Part shown: one piece after another, positions 33,353 through 43,338 of the stretch
Numbering within the stretch: position 1 is the stretch's first letter
Layout: the number at the start of each line of letters is the position of its first letter
Origin: Dipteris shenzhenensis
Taxonomy: Eukaryota > Polypodiophyta > Polypodiopsida > Gleicheniales
NCBI GenBank assembly: GCA_047967505.1
Contig: CM106540.1
Length of the DNA: 64,000 bases
Direction: 5' to 3' (one strand)
Notes under the pieces: generated by a model
The model's input: only the letters and a program-made list of their open reading frames with translations
Told to the model about the DNA's origin: nothing
Databases searched by the model: none
Translations under genes and position numbers: made by a program

Positions 33353-35422
33353 TGTGACATGAAGTTGAGGGTAATAAACTTCACGCACCTCTTCACTTCC
33401 TGCAGCATTCGAATTGATTGCCAAAGATACTTATCATTGAGAATGAGACATTAGAAAGAAGCTTTTATGCCAAGATACCACACCATACTTTCCTCCCTTA
33501 GATGAGAATGAAGATGGTAACATCCCAAGTGATGTTGTAGTCAAGCATAGGGAGAAGGAAAGGATCAGCAGAGGCCATAATCTCAGCGAGCCAGTCTGCA
33601 CCAAAGAGAAGAGCGATACGTTGTTGAAAGAAGATCTTGCAGCTCAACATGACATGAACTAATATATATCAAGGAGTTTGAAGGGGTTGATTAGGTCGGA
33701 TGGGTAGATTCCGAGGAAACATTGCACCTCCTTCATAGACACCTTTATACTTAGCTCAACACACTCTACAAACTGTCATTAGACACAGAGGCCTGTAACT
33801 TTCAGTAGAGACATGATATCAAAGATTCAAGTACACAAAGAGATGCCCCTGAGATGGGCTTCGCGCTGATATAAGTTTCATTGAAAACAGACAAACGGTT
33901 GAAGAGATATGGACAAATTACTGGAAGGGGGTAAAAACTATCATGAAAACAGACTGTCAAACAAAGAGACTCATAACATTTTGCAGCAGTATCTGATTCA
34001 AGATATAAGTATATAAAGACATGCTCTTAAAGAGAGCTTCGCGCTGATATATGTTTCGTAAAAAACAGAGAAGTGGCCAAAAAGTTATGGACAGTTTACT
34101 AGACGGGGGTAAAAACTGTCATGAAAATAGACTGTCAAACACAGAGACTCATAACTTTTTGCAACAATATCTGATTCAAGATCTGATCACATAGAAACAT
34201 GCCCTTGAAGAGACTTTGCGCTGATATAAATTTCATTACAATCGGACTACCGAGCAGAAAGTTATGAGCAAAACACTAACAGGGGGTCAAACTATCATGA
34301 AAACTACCCTCCACCCAGGCTAATTTCGCCTGAGCAGGATGCTCCCTCAAGACTCTACCTTCATCAACGATCCAGCCCTCATAGATTTCGCTTAGAAGAG
34401 GGGAAGAAGTTTGCATGGTGGCTCGAGAAACAAATAGACCATGTATGCACAGTGAGCAGCCGAATAGAAAGAACTTTTAAGGCTTTGAAAGAAAGAAAAG
34501 GGAAGAGACACTCAAGAGAGAGAGAGAACCTGAAGTGACCTTCATTACAAATAGAGTGAGAATCCACATCAACACTACAAACACAAGGGAGAAGAAGAGG
34601 TTTCATACATACAAGAGGGAGCGGAAGCTCCAAGACTACTCATAGAGAGAGAATAAACTAGAGAGAGAAGGACTCAAGAGTCTACATAAGAGAATATCTA
34701 CAAGAGGAAGAGAAGGCTCATAGAAGAGGCTTAGGGAGACTAGAGCTACAGCAACATGAGGCCTAATGGTGGAAGAGATTCTGATGAACAAGGGAGAGGA
34801 GGGCTCCTTTTATAGAGATTTTGTTACCCTCCTTCACCCATTTACAATTGCTGCCTGTAGATTCCTTTCCCCATCAATCACATAAGCACGTATGTCACCA
34901 TCCATGTCCTTTTTGGCTACTCTTGCCATGTGTCCCATCAAAAGATGCTCAAGACTCTTAAAATATTGAGAAAGTCAAGAGTCTCCTCACATGGAGCCCA
35001 TAGGGACCCTCTCTTTTCCACATGTCCACATCCTCCTTATTCCACATAGGAGTTCTAGAAGGATTCCTCTTGACTTCACACTCCTCCACATGCCTTCCAC
35101 ACGCTTGGCATGTGGCCTCTCTTATATTATTGGAACACATGGACATGAGCCCACCTCTTTATATGACTCACTCTTCCTATTTTCTAAAAAACTCATAATA
35201 TCCCATACACAAATAACTCTCACCCCATACCAAGGTATTTATAATTCATACCTATGGTATTTACAATGAGCCATTCCACTCATCCTCTCAATCCCATACA
35301 ATATCATAGAAAATAGAAATAAGTGAGAGCCGCTAGGCTATCACTTGATACTCAAACTCTTATCAAACATAGAGAAAAACAATATCAATGCCAAGTTAAA
35401 AATATCAATTTTTGGCGTCACA
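33353..35422 (-). repeat. Gypsy 3' LTR
   Basis: Direct copy of 40,084-42,156 with scattered substitutions and small indels (for example CTTTCAGTAG here against CATTTAGTAG there). Ends are TGTGAC and GTCACA, a perfect 6-bp inverted terminus. In element sense this is the downstream LTR because the polypurine tract adjoins its 35,422 end. Confidence 0.95.
33790..34310. repeat. three ~178-bp tandem units inside the LTR
   Basis: The phrase CGCTGATATAxxTTTC recurs near 33,863, 34,041 and 34,218, together with CTCATAAC, TATCTGATTCAAGAT and GGGGGTAAAAACT(A/G)TCATG. The same triplication occurs in the other LTR at about 40,520-41,035. Confidence 0.85.
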
Positions 35423-35435
35423 TCTTTCCCCCCCC
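35423..35435 (-). other. polypurine tract
   Basis: On the minus strand a run of Gs followed by AAAGA sits immediately upstream of the 3' LTR start (TGTGACGCC), the position where plus-strand DNA synthesis is primed in LTR retrotransposons. Confidence 0.8.
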
Positions 35436-35470
35436 AGCAGATCCTCTCTAGTAGAGAGAGGGTCTGCTGG
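35434..35470. other. long hairpin next to the PPT
   Basis: CCAGCAGATCCTCTC pairs with GAGAGGGTCTGCTGG: 15 bp with one T/G position and a short AT-rich loop. It lies directly beside the polypurine tract, between it and the last coding sequence. Its role is unknown; it could mark the internal deletion junction or act in RNA. Confidence 0.75.
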
Positions 35471-35473
35471 CCC

Positions 35474-35722
35474 TCAAGGTGGTCGAGCATAGAAGAATTT
35501 AAGGTGATACTCATTGGTGCATCCGGGTATCACCATGCCATCAACATCCTCAAGCTGATAGGTTCCATTTGTGACATTCATATACATCCTTATGAAGGCG
35601 TGGCCAAATGTAACCAATCTCTGCTTCTGTTGTTGAGTTAACCCTCGAGGCAACATGCCTTCTTCCACATATTTCTGAACATCTTGTAGTTTTGGCCATC
35701 CAGTGTCTACCCAAAAAACCAC
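35474..35722 (-). pseudogene. truncated pre-integrase segment
   Basis: In a frame shifted relative to the RNase H, the minus strand reads WPKLQDVQKYVEEGMLPRG, QQQKQRLVTFGHAFIRM and PGCTNEYHLKFFY. This resembles the linker that normally precedes the Gypsy integrase zinc finger (Trp, Tyr-x3-Gly-x-Leu-Pro, then a Cys and a Glu). It ends at about the point where the zinc finger should begin. The integrase itself is absent. Confidence 0.5.
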
Positions 35723-36335
35723 CCCCCTGGTCTGGTACTACAATGGCTTGAGTAGCTAACTCATCTGCCCTTTGATTTTCTTTTCTGTTTATATGAACAA
35801 ACTTGCAAAAATCAAACTGACTACATAGTGCCATAGCCTTTTGATTAAGCTCCTTCAAATGAGGACTTCTTGTCTGGTAATGCCCTTGCATTTGCTTTAT
35901 AATAAGCTGAGAATCTCCTCTTACTTCCAATTCTTTAACTTGACTTTGAAGACAACCCTCCAAACCAAGAATCAAAGCATTATACTCAGCTGCATTGTTA
36001 GTTGTGATACTTGGAAGCTCTTGTCCTGTTGCCCATACCTCTTGACCTTTAGGATTCATCAAGACTATCCCCCCGGCTCCTTGTTGGCAGGAAGGACTAA
36101 AATCCCTATCAAAATACAAAACAAAAGCTGTTGGTGGTGTATCCCTTTCATCTTTAATGTTCTCCTTACATTTCTTTTCTTCTCCTAGATCCTCCCGCCC
36201 TGTGAGCAAATCTGCCATAGTGGACCTAGTGGTATTTTGAGTGAGAAAAGAGAAAGAGAACTCTTGAAGCTCTGACAACCATTTTGCAAATCTCCCCCCA
36301 GGATTAGGCTTGTGAACTAGATATGCTAATACAGA
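35723..36335 (-). pseudogene. second RNase H, archaeal-type (aRNH), of the Gypsy element
   Basis: The minus-strand frame from 36,278 reads FVLYFDRDFSP, GAGGIVLMNPKGQEV, TTNNAAEYNALILGLEGCL, VRGDSQLIIKQM and INRKENQRADELATQA. The Asp, Glu (NNAAEYNAL), Asp (GDSQL) and Asp (RADELA) set expected of RNase HI is present. Location after the usual retroviral-type RNase H is the hallmark of plant Tat-lineage Gypsy elements with dual RNase H. The frame is lost near 35,720 at a run of Gs. The domain looks catalytically intact. Confidence 0.88.
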
Positions 36336-37680
36336 CTAAGAGGTAAGGAAGAAAAATGGTCGAGGTAATAAATAGGAGCGAAACTTTCTGACTGAAAACA
36401 CCAAAGAGAGAGCTTGCTGCTCCATTTCTTCATACCTTGTCTCCACATCTGTAAGCTGTCGGCTGGCATAATAGATGGGTTGCATTCTACCTGCCTCTCC
36501 TTTTTGTAGCAATACAGCACCAACTGAATGCAAAGATACACTTGGATTTACATAAAAGTCTTGAGACCAATCAGGGGGCTTCAATATTGGGCCCTTACTC
36601 ATGGCCTCCTTAAGTTGCTGGAAAGACTCTTGTTGCTCCATATCCTATTGGAAAGAAACTCCTTTTCTTGTCAACAAGTTCATGGGATGCACTATCTCTG
36701 TGAAATCATCACAAAAGCGTTGATAATACTTGCTCTTTCCTAGAATTCTGCGAACACCAGTGACACTCTCAGGACTTGGCAATGCCATGATTGCTTGAAC
36801 CTTGTCAGGATCCATTTGCAGGCCTTCTTGAGACACAATATGCCCCAACAAGACTACTTTTGTTTGAGCCAAATGACACTTGCTAGGATTTAGACACCCT
36901 TTTGCTTCATCAATCCTAGCTAAGGCCATCTTTAACTTCTCCATGTGATCTATGCGCCGAGAATAAATGCAAAAATCATCCAAAAACACCCGTATGAACT
37001 TTCCCAAGTAAGGCTCCAGGACTTGACTCATGAACCTTTGAAATGTAGCTGGTGCATTGGTCAACCCAAAAGGCATCACTCTGTAAGCAAAAACTCCCCA
37101 AGGTGTGACAAATGATGTTTTCTTTTGATCTTCCTCTCGAATACGAATTTGAAAGTACCCAGAATACCCATCACATACAGAATACATCTCATGCCCTGCT
37201 ACTTGGTCTAGTATTTCATCTTGGAATGGCAAAGGAAAATGATCCCTCTTAGTGCGTGCATTCAAAGGACGAAAGTCCACATAAACTCGCCACTTATTTC
37301 CTTTCTTTGGTGTGACAACTATAGGAGATATCCATTCTGAATCATCAACAGGAAAGATGAATCCCACCTCAAGTAGTTGTGTTACCTCTTTCTTTAGTGC
37401 CTCAGCTTGGATCACCCCCAATCGCCTTAAGCGTTGCACAACTGGCTTGCTTTCTGACTTCAACTCAATCTTGTGCTCCACAAGAGAGACTGGCCGGACC
37501 TGTGAATAGCTTGTTGCAAAGAGACATGGAAAATCATCTAGCATATCTAAGTACTAGAGCTTCTCACTACCTGATAGAGAATCACCAAGAAGCTCTTCAT
37601 TGCGTTGGCGTCGTTTAATGTGCTCCACATCCTCCACATGAAGTGTCTCTACAGGATCTTCTTGCACCACCACCTTGTTC
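36336..37680 (-). pseudogene. Gypsy reverse transcriptase and RNase H
   Basis: RT motifs in order on the minus strand: HKIELKSESKPVVQRLRRL, EWISPIVVTPKKGNKWRVYVD, RTKRDHFPLPFQDEIL, YSGYFQI, FVTPWGVFAYRVMPFGLTNA, FLDDFCIYS (catalytic), GHIVSQEGLQMDPDKV. RNase H follows: DFYVNPSVSLHSVGAVLLQK, YYASRQLTDVETRYEEMEQQ. In RNase H the first catalytic position is Asn (FYVNPS for a usual Asp), which would inactivate it. TAG codons at 37,554, 36,645 and 36,336 interrupt an otherwise continuous frame and fit CAG or TGG decay. The frame matches gag, not the protease. Confidence 0.92.
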
Positions 37681-38304
37681 ATCCTGATCAGCACCAAGAC
37701 AAAGACTAAAGGCCACTCCTTCCACCTCACCCTCTGAGTTGGACTCCTTGGAGCTACACCCTGTCTCTTCTTCTTCATCGGTTAAGTCAGAGCTTGAACT
37801 CTCTGATGTTGAAGACTCCTCCTTGACAACTTCCTTTTTGTGGCTTCTGATGTTGTAGTGCACCTTCTTATCATTTCCCTGCAAAATCAATTCTCCAGTA
37901 TCCCACTTTTGAACAGCCTTCACCTTGCGTAGCCAAGGCCTTCCCAAAATCAATGGATAGGCACGTGCATCTGGCTTGGTAGGGATCACCTGAAAAGTAG
38001 TCGGCACAGAAATTCCACATACATCCACTTCTAGATTCTTCACAACTCCCAAGGTCTTAACCCTAGTGTTGTCAGCCAATTTGATGCGATAAGGAGAGGT
38101 AGTACTAGAGTATTTTAAATCAGCATCTATCATGGTCTTCTCACTCATGACATTAATCGATGCACCTCCATCAATGTACACATTAGAAATCACTTGACCA
38201 TCAATGATCGCATCAACCAATCTATATCTACCTTTTGAACAATAGGAATGGCACTTTTCTTCTTTTTCTTCTTTGACACTCTTGTGCTTGCTAGTTTTCC
38301 CCAT
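37615..38304 (-). pseudogene. Gypsy aspartic protease
   Basis: The 229-codon frame on the minus strand contains the active site as VYIDGGASINVMS, the ADNTRVKTLGVVKN segment and the late motif PLILGRPWLRKVKA, all normal for a plant Gypsy protease (Asp-Gly-Gly in place of Asp-Thr-Gly). An acidic Ser-rich linker follows. The frame is -1 relative to gag and overlaps it by 115 bp. GGGAAAA, in the correct phase for a slippery heptamer, lies at 38,301-38,295. Since RT returns to the gag frame, two compensating indels are an equally good explanation. Confidence 0.88.
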
Positions 38305-39404
38305 TCCTTCCGTAGTTTTGGAGACAAAGCAAGTAATTGACCAAAGGTGATATGAGCTTCCTTTTCTTTAAGGTCAGACAACAAGTCATAGCTTCCAATT
38401 CCTTGTCCTAAAGGAAAGTCTGACTGGCTAATTCTCCTTCTAGATGCCTTCTTTTTCTTACTACGGTGTTCCTCTTCCTGATGTTCCTCATCTACTTCTT
38501 CCTTGCTTTCTTCTACTTCTTTTGCTTTACCACGCCCCCGTTTAGCCATCATTACCTCTCTTTCCTCATCCCCTGAAGAAGCTTCTAACAAGGATACTTG
38601 TTTTTCTTCTTTCTTTCTCAATCTAGGACACTCGTGGCGATAGTGACCTTTTTCATTACATTCATAGCAAGTGACCCCACTCCTATCTCGAGGCCTATCT
38701 TCACTCTTTGGTGCTCTAGGTTGTTGTGCATTAACCAAATGCAATTTCAAATAAGAAAACTCTGCCATCAATTGGGAGATATTATGATCTAACTCAGAGG
38801 ACTTTGGTACCTGAGGAGTGCCCATTACCTCCACCTTAGAAGTTGAAGCTGTTGAAGACACAAAAGAGGATTCGATCTTTAAAGAAGCTTCTTTCTTGGT
38901 TGCAATGCAAAGCGCCTCCATGTATGTTGTTGGATCTTTACTCATTACTTTTGAGCGAAGTCGAGGCTCCAAAGCCATAACAAATTTGCTCATCTTTAAG
39001 TGCTCCATCCCTGAGAGACTTTGAGGGGCCGATGATGCCAATGCCATAGCTCGCAAAGCTGCCCTTTCATACTTTGTCCATAAAGTTTCATATTGGATTG
39101 CCAACGCAGAGACCAACTCACCCTCTCCTTGACAAAACCGGTCCAACTGCAACATCAAAGCATTTGGCGACTCCACTGCCCCAAATCTCTGCTTCATTGC
39201 TGCCACCATTTGGTCTCAGTCCTCCTTGGTAGAGTTCAGCAAGGTCTCATGCCAACTCAAGGCTACACCTTCAAGAAAATCAGGCAAAATCTCTGCCCGA
39301 TCCTTCATGGACCATCCAGAAAGCCGGCATCCTCGAACAAAATCCCGAAGATAAGACTCCGGGTCTTCCCCTTGGGTCCCTCGAAACACTGGAATCTTCA
39401 CCAT
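38190..39404 (-). pseudogene. Gypsy gag with zinc knuckle
   Basis: Starts at ATG 39,404 (MVKIPVFRGTQGEDPESYL), a typical plant Gypsy capsid beginning. It continues WSMKDRAEILPDFLEGVALSW, then a TGA at 39,216-39,218 where Trp (TGG) is expected, then MKQRFG, FCQGEGELVSALA, and the CCHC knuckle CYECNEKGHYRHEC near 38,680-38,640. A Lys/Glu-rich basic tail ends at 38,190. Only one stop disrupts about 405 codons. Confidence 0.9.
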
Positions 39405-39476
39405 GATGAAACACAAAAAGGACACCAAGATCCAAATAATATCCCAAACAAGATCTGAACAAGATCCCATAGAGCC

Positions 39477-39797
39477 TTAGTATACCAAGACCAACTTATT
39501 ATGCATAACCACTTGTTCAAAACCCTCCACAATGTGATCCTCAACAAAGTCTTTAAAAATAAGTGACCAACCAGCACCATGAAAACATTGTGTATACATG
39601 CATTCTAGAATCACCCTTCTCACAATAGGAAGTGCACATAAAAGCTTCAAGATATTGTACTCTTCATCATTTGCATAGCAAAAGAAGTTGAAAGCATTAA
39701 GAATCACCACTCCACCGTTATAGTCGAAAACTACCCAAAGACTCAACTCTTCTTCACACCAAGCTGCCAGTGCATGGATCAATCCCCAATTTATCAT
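39477..39797 (-). CDS. unassigned 106-codon leader frame in the Gypsy element
   Basis: Open from ATG 39,797 (MINWGLIHALAAWCEEEL) to a stop at 39,477, between the 51-codon frame and gag. It has hydrophobic and Cys residues but no recognisable domain. It may be chance. Confidence 0.25.
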   Translation of the reverse strand: MINWGLIHALAAWCEEELSLWVVFDYNGGVVILNAFNFFCYANDEEYNILKLLCALPIVRRVILECMYTQCFHGAGWSLIFKDFVEDHIVEGFEQVVMHNKLVLVY

Positions 39798-39802
39798 TGT
39801 GC

Positions 39803-39958
39803 CTACTGCCGGCGTTGTCGATTCACCAACATATTCAACAGTGCAAACATAAAGGATATGATCATGGTGACTGTGCGAATAGCTTGAGCATCACCTTCAC
39901 AATCTTTAAGTTCTCTTAAACGGGCTGCAACCTCTTCTAACGGAGTTCTTCCAGGCAT
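39803..39958 (-). CDS. 51-codon leader peptide with a hydrophobic helix
   Basis: ATG 39,958 to TAG 39,803 encodes MPGRTPLEEVAARLRELKD, then a segment TVTMIISFMFALLNMLV long enough to span or associate with a membrane, ending in Arg-rich NRQRRQ. It is the first ATG-led frame of note after the primer-binding site and comes before gag. I know of no counterpart. It could be a small accessory protein, an upstream ORF, or chance. Confidence 0.35.
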   Translation of the reverse strand: MPGRTPLEEVAARLRELKDCEGDAQAIRTVTMIISFMFALLNMLVNRQRRQ

Positions 39959-40060
39959 CTTCCTTATCACATCAGAAAACACATGCCTCTTCTAGGCATA
40001 ACATGCAATCAAGTACACCCGAGACCGTTTAGTAAGGTGGGATGAATCCAATACCAAATG

Positions 40061-40078
40061 TACCCGGCGTCTCCACCA
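40061..40078 (-). other. primer-binding site
   Basis: On the minus strand TGGTGGAGACGCCGGGTA begins five bases after the 5' LTR end. The leading TGG pairs with a tRNA CCA end, and the following bases have the form of an acceptor stem plus T-stem complement. The tRNA identity is not assigned; it is not the common initiator-Met site. Confidence 0.7.
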
Positions 40079-40083
40079 AAAGA

Positions 40084-42156
40084 TGTGACATGAAGTTGGG
40101 GGTAATAAACTTCACGCACCTCTTCACTTCCTGCAGCATTCGAATTGATTGCCAAAGATACTTATCATTGAGAATGAGACATTAGAAAGAAGCTTTTATG
40201 CCAAGATACCACACCATACTTTCCTCCCTTAGATGAGAATGAAGATGGTAACATCCCAAGTGATGTTGTAGTCAAGCATAGGGAGAAGGAAAGGATCAGC
40301 AGAGGCCATAATCTCAGCGAGCCGGTCTGCACCAAAGAGAAGAGCGATACGTTGTTGAAAGAAGATCTTGCGGCTCAACATGACATGAACTGATATATAT
40401 CAAGGAGTTTGAAGGGGTTGATTAGGTCGGATGGGTAGATTCTGAGGAAACATTGCACCTCCTTCATAGACACCTTTATACTTAGCTCAACACACTCTAC
40501 AAACTATCATTAGACACAGAGGCCTGTAACATTTAGTAGAGACATGATATCAAAGATTCAAGTACACAAAGAGATGCGACTGAGATGGGCTTTGCGCTGA
40601 TATAAGTTTCATTGAAAACAGGCAGACGGTTGAAGAGATATGGACAGTTTACTGGAAGGGGGTAAAAACTATCATGAAAATAGACTATCAAACACAGAGA
40701 CTCATAACATTTTGCAGTAGTATCTGATTCAAGATATAAGTATATAAAGACATGCGTCTTAAAGAGAGCTTCGCGCTGATATATGTTTCGTAAGAAACAG
40801 AGAAGTGGCCAAAAAGTTATGGACAGTTTACTAGACGGGGGTAAAAACTATCATGAAAACAGACTGTCAAACACAGAGACTCATAACTTTTTGCAACAAT
40901 ATCTGATTCAAGATCTGATCACAAAGAAACATGTGCCTTGAAGAGAGCTTCGCGCTGATATAAATTTCATTACAATCGGACTACCGAGCAGAACATTATG
41001 AGCAAAACACTAACAGGGGGTCAAACTATCATGAAAACTACCCTCCACCCAGGCTAATTTCGCCTGAGCAGGATGCTCCCTCAAGACTCTACCTTCATCA
41101 ACGATCCAGCCCTCATAGATTTCTCCTAGAAGAGGGGAAGAAGTTTGCATGGTGGCTCGAGAAACAAATAGACCATGTATGCACAGTGAGCAGCCGAATA
41201 GAAAGAACTTTTAAGGCTTTGAAAGAAAGAAAAGGGAAGAGACACTCAAGAGAGAGAGAGAACCTGAAGTGACCTTCATTACAAATAGAGTGAGAATCCA
41301 CCTCAACACTACAAACACAAGGGAGAAGAAGAGGTTTCATACATACAAGAGGGAGCGGAAGCTCCAAGACTACTCATAGAGAGAGAATAAACTAGAGAGA
41401 GAAGGACTCAAGAGTCTACATAAGAGAATATCTACAAGAGGAAGAGAAGGCTCATGGAAGAGGCTTGGGGAGACTAGAGCTACAGCAACATGAGGCCTAA
41501 TAGTGGAAGAGATTCTGATGAACAAGGGAGAGGAGGGCTCCTTTTATAGAGATTTTGTTACCCTCCTTCACCCATTTACAATTGCTGCCTGTAGATTCCT
41601 TTCCCCATCAATCACATAAGCACGTATGTCACCATCCATGTCCTTTTTGGCTACTCTTGCCATGTGTCCCATCAAAAGATGCTCAAGACTCTTAAAATAT
41701 TGAGAAAGTCAAGAGTCTCCTCACATGGAGCCCATAGGGACCCTCTCTTTTCCACATGTCCACATCCTCCTTATTCCACATAGGAGTTCTAGAAGGATTC
41801 CTCTTGACTTCACACTCCTCCACATGCCTTCCACACGCTTGGCATGTGGCCTCTCTTATATTATTGGAACACATGGACATGAGCCCACCTCTTTATATGA
41901 CTCACTCTTCCTATTTTCTAAAAAACTCATAATATCCCATACACAAATAACTCTCACCCCATACCAAGGTATTTATAATTCATACCTATGGTATTTACAA
42001 TGAGCCATTCCACTCATCCTCTCTATCCCATACAATATCATAGAAAATAGAAATAAGTGAGAGCCGCTAGGCTATCACTTGATACTCAAACTCTTATCAA
42101 ACATAGAGAAAAACAATATCAATGCCAAGTTAAAAATATTAATTTTTGGCGTCACA
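40084..42156 (-). repeat. Gypsy 5' LTR
   Basis: Direct copy of 33,353-35,422, adjacent to the primer-binding site and so the promoter-bearing LTR. Contains the three ~178-bp internal units (about 40,520-41,035) and a TATA box. The CCAC target duplication follows at 42,157-42,160. Confidence 0.95.
41541..41549 (-). promoter_or_regulatory. TATA box in the Gypsy 5' LTR
   Basis: CTATAAAAG on the minus strand, followed by GAGCC. The same sequence occurs in the other LTR near 34,809-34,817. The position would start transcription about 1.4 kb before the primer-binding site. Confidence 0.55.
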
Positions 42157-42328
42157 CCACCCTTCGAGGTTACACGATTGGGATTGGATGCTTGCGGCAT
42201 CACCTTTGGACCTTGCCCCCATCTTGTCAGATGCTCGTCTTTTGGGGCGAGGTTTCTTTCAAGTGGTCTTCACAGATCCTGAGGTTGCGAGCTCGGTGCT
42301 CAAACCCAGCTCTTTGCCTTTGGGATGA
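42157..42328 (+). pseudogene. DUF4283-like reading frame, 3' part
   Basis: Starting after the CCAC duplication the frame continues that of 33,203-33,352: WDWMLAASPLDLAPILSD, LLGRGFFQVVFTDPEVASSV, then TGA at 42,326. The Gly-Arg-Gly-Phe-Phe-x-Val-x-Phe and Ala-x-x-Val-Leu pattern is that of plant DUF4283. That the two halves line up in frame across the insertion supports both the target duplication and the identity. The host frame was itself probably a retroelement ORF. Confidence 0.55.
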
Positions 42329-42329
42329 G

Positions 42330-43320
42330 GATGACTTCGCCATCAATTATGATTCTAATCAAAGCCACTATGACTCCTTCGATGACTCACCAAATGCCGA
42401 AGACCCTTCTCCACCATGATCTCCTTGGGCTCCTTCATCACCACCTCCCCCTCCACCCCCACCACCCCCCCTTGCACCACACAATCCCGATGCACCAAGA
42501 GCCTCCCAGTCCCCCTCTTCTAGTGCACTCATGGATGCACCCCCACACAATTCATCCACCCCACCTACTAGTACCATAACCACACGCCCCACCCCTCCAA
42601 CTAACCCCCCCCGCCAACCCCTCTCCCAAACAGGATGAAGAAGAAGAATAGAACCCGCCACCCCCCTTCTCCTTCATTATTCATGATTGGAGTTGTAGCA
42701 TCCTAACCTACTGGATGTAGATGGACATCACGGGGTTTGCTCATTTGAATCCACTCTCTAACAACCTAGGTGATGCTCCCACACTGCCCTTTGACATCGA
42801 GACCCAACTTCGCTTATGGCACGACAAGTTCGATGCATCGAAAGACAAGCCATTAGGGGAGATTTGGGGACAAAAAAGGGGCTAATGCATGCTCTAATCA
42901 AAAAGTTAGGAATCCACCAATGAGGAGGCTCTAACATTTAAAGTTTGGAGGAAACTAGAAAGGCCTCTCATTGGTGGAGAGACCTTCCTTGGTTCCCACA
43001 CCCTACCACTAGGCCCCATCTTGTCCCTCTTCCCACATGCCTCACATGGATTTTTGTGCCCCACCCCCACCCACCCCCTCCCCACCCCAACCCCACCCAC
43101 CCCCTCCCCCCCACCCCCTCTCTTAGTCAACCACTCCCTCTCTTGGTCAACCGCGTCACTTTTCCCTCCAAAAATTTCACTTTTTTAAAAATTCATCCAA
43201 ACCACCCAAAACTCTTCCAAAAGCTGTCCCAAGCCATCCCAAGCCATTCCCATGCACCCAAGCCCTCTTCCAAGGTAAAAAATAAAGGGTGAGAATTGAA
43301 GTGCCTCTTTCTCCTCTTAG
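42330..43320. other. C-rich low-complexity sequence, no clear gene
   Basis: Plus-strand C/A-rich tracts (CCACCACCTCCCCCTCC-like at 42,430-42,640 and CCCCACCC runs at 43,050-43,130) encode Pro-rich frames. A short frame near 42,765-42,880 reads LPFDIETQLRLWHDKFDAS and may continue the DUF4283-containing protein. The G-rich strand could form quadruplexes. Confidence 0.5.
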
Positions 43321-43338
43321 CATCCTCTCCATTTCAAT

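Larger units (their letters stand above)
33353..42156 (-). mobile_element. Ty3/Gypsy LTR retrotransposon, Tat-like, lacking integrase
   Basis: Two near-identical ~2.07-kb direct repeats begin TGTGACATGAAG and end GGCGTCACA. They are flanked by CCAC at 33,349-33,352 and at 42,157-42,160. On the minus strand the order is 5' LTR, PBS, leader with small frames, gag, protease, RT, RNase H, archaeal-type RNase H, a short pre-integrase segment, hairpin, PPT and 3' LTR. No integrase core is present. Gag, RT and both RNase H parts share one frame, interrupted by TGA 39,216 and TAG 37,554, 36,645 and 36,336. It needs integrase from another element to move. The LTR similarity indicates a fairly recent insertion. 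Confidence 0.93.

Noticed and set aside
34379-34633. 84-codon frame in both LTRs as a gene
   Set aside because: It is duplicated only because the LTR is, runs against low-complexity GAGAGA sequence and has no family signature.
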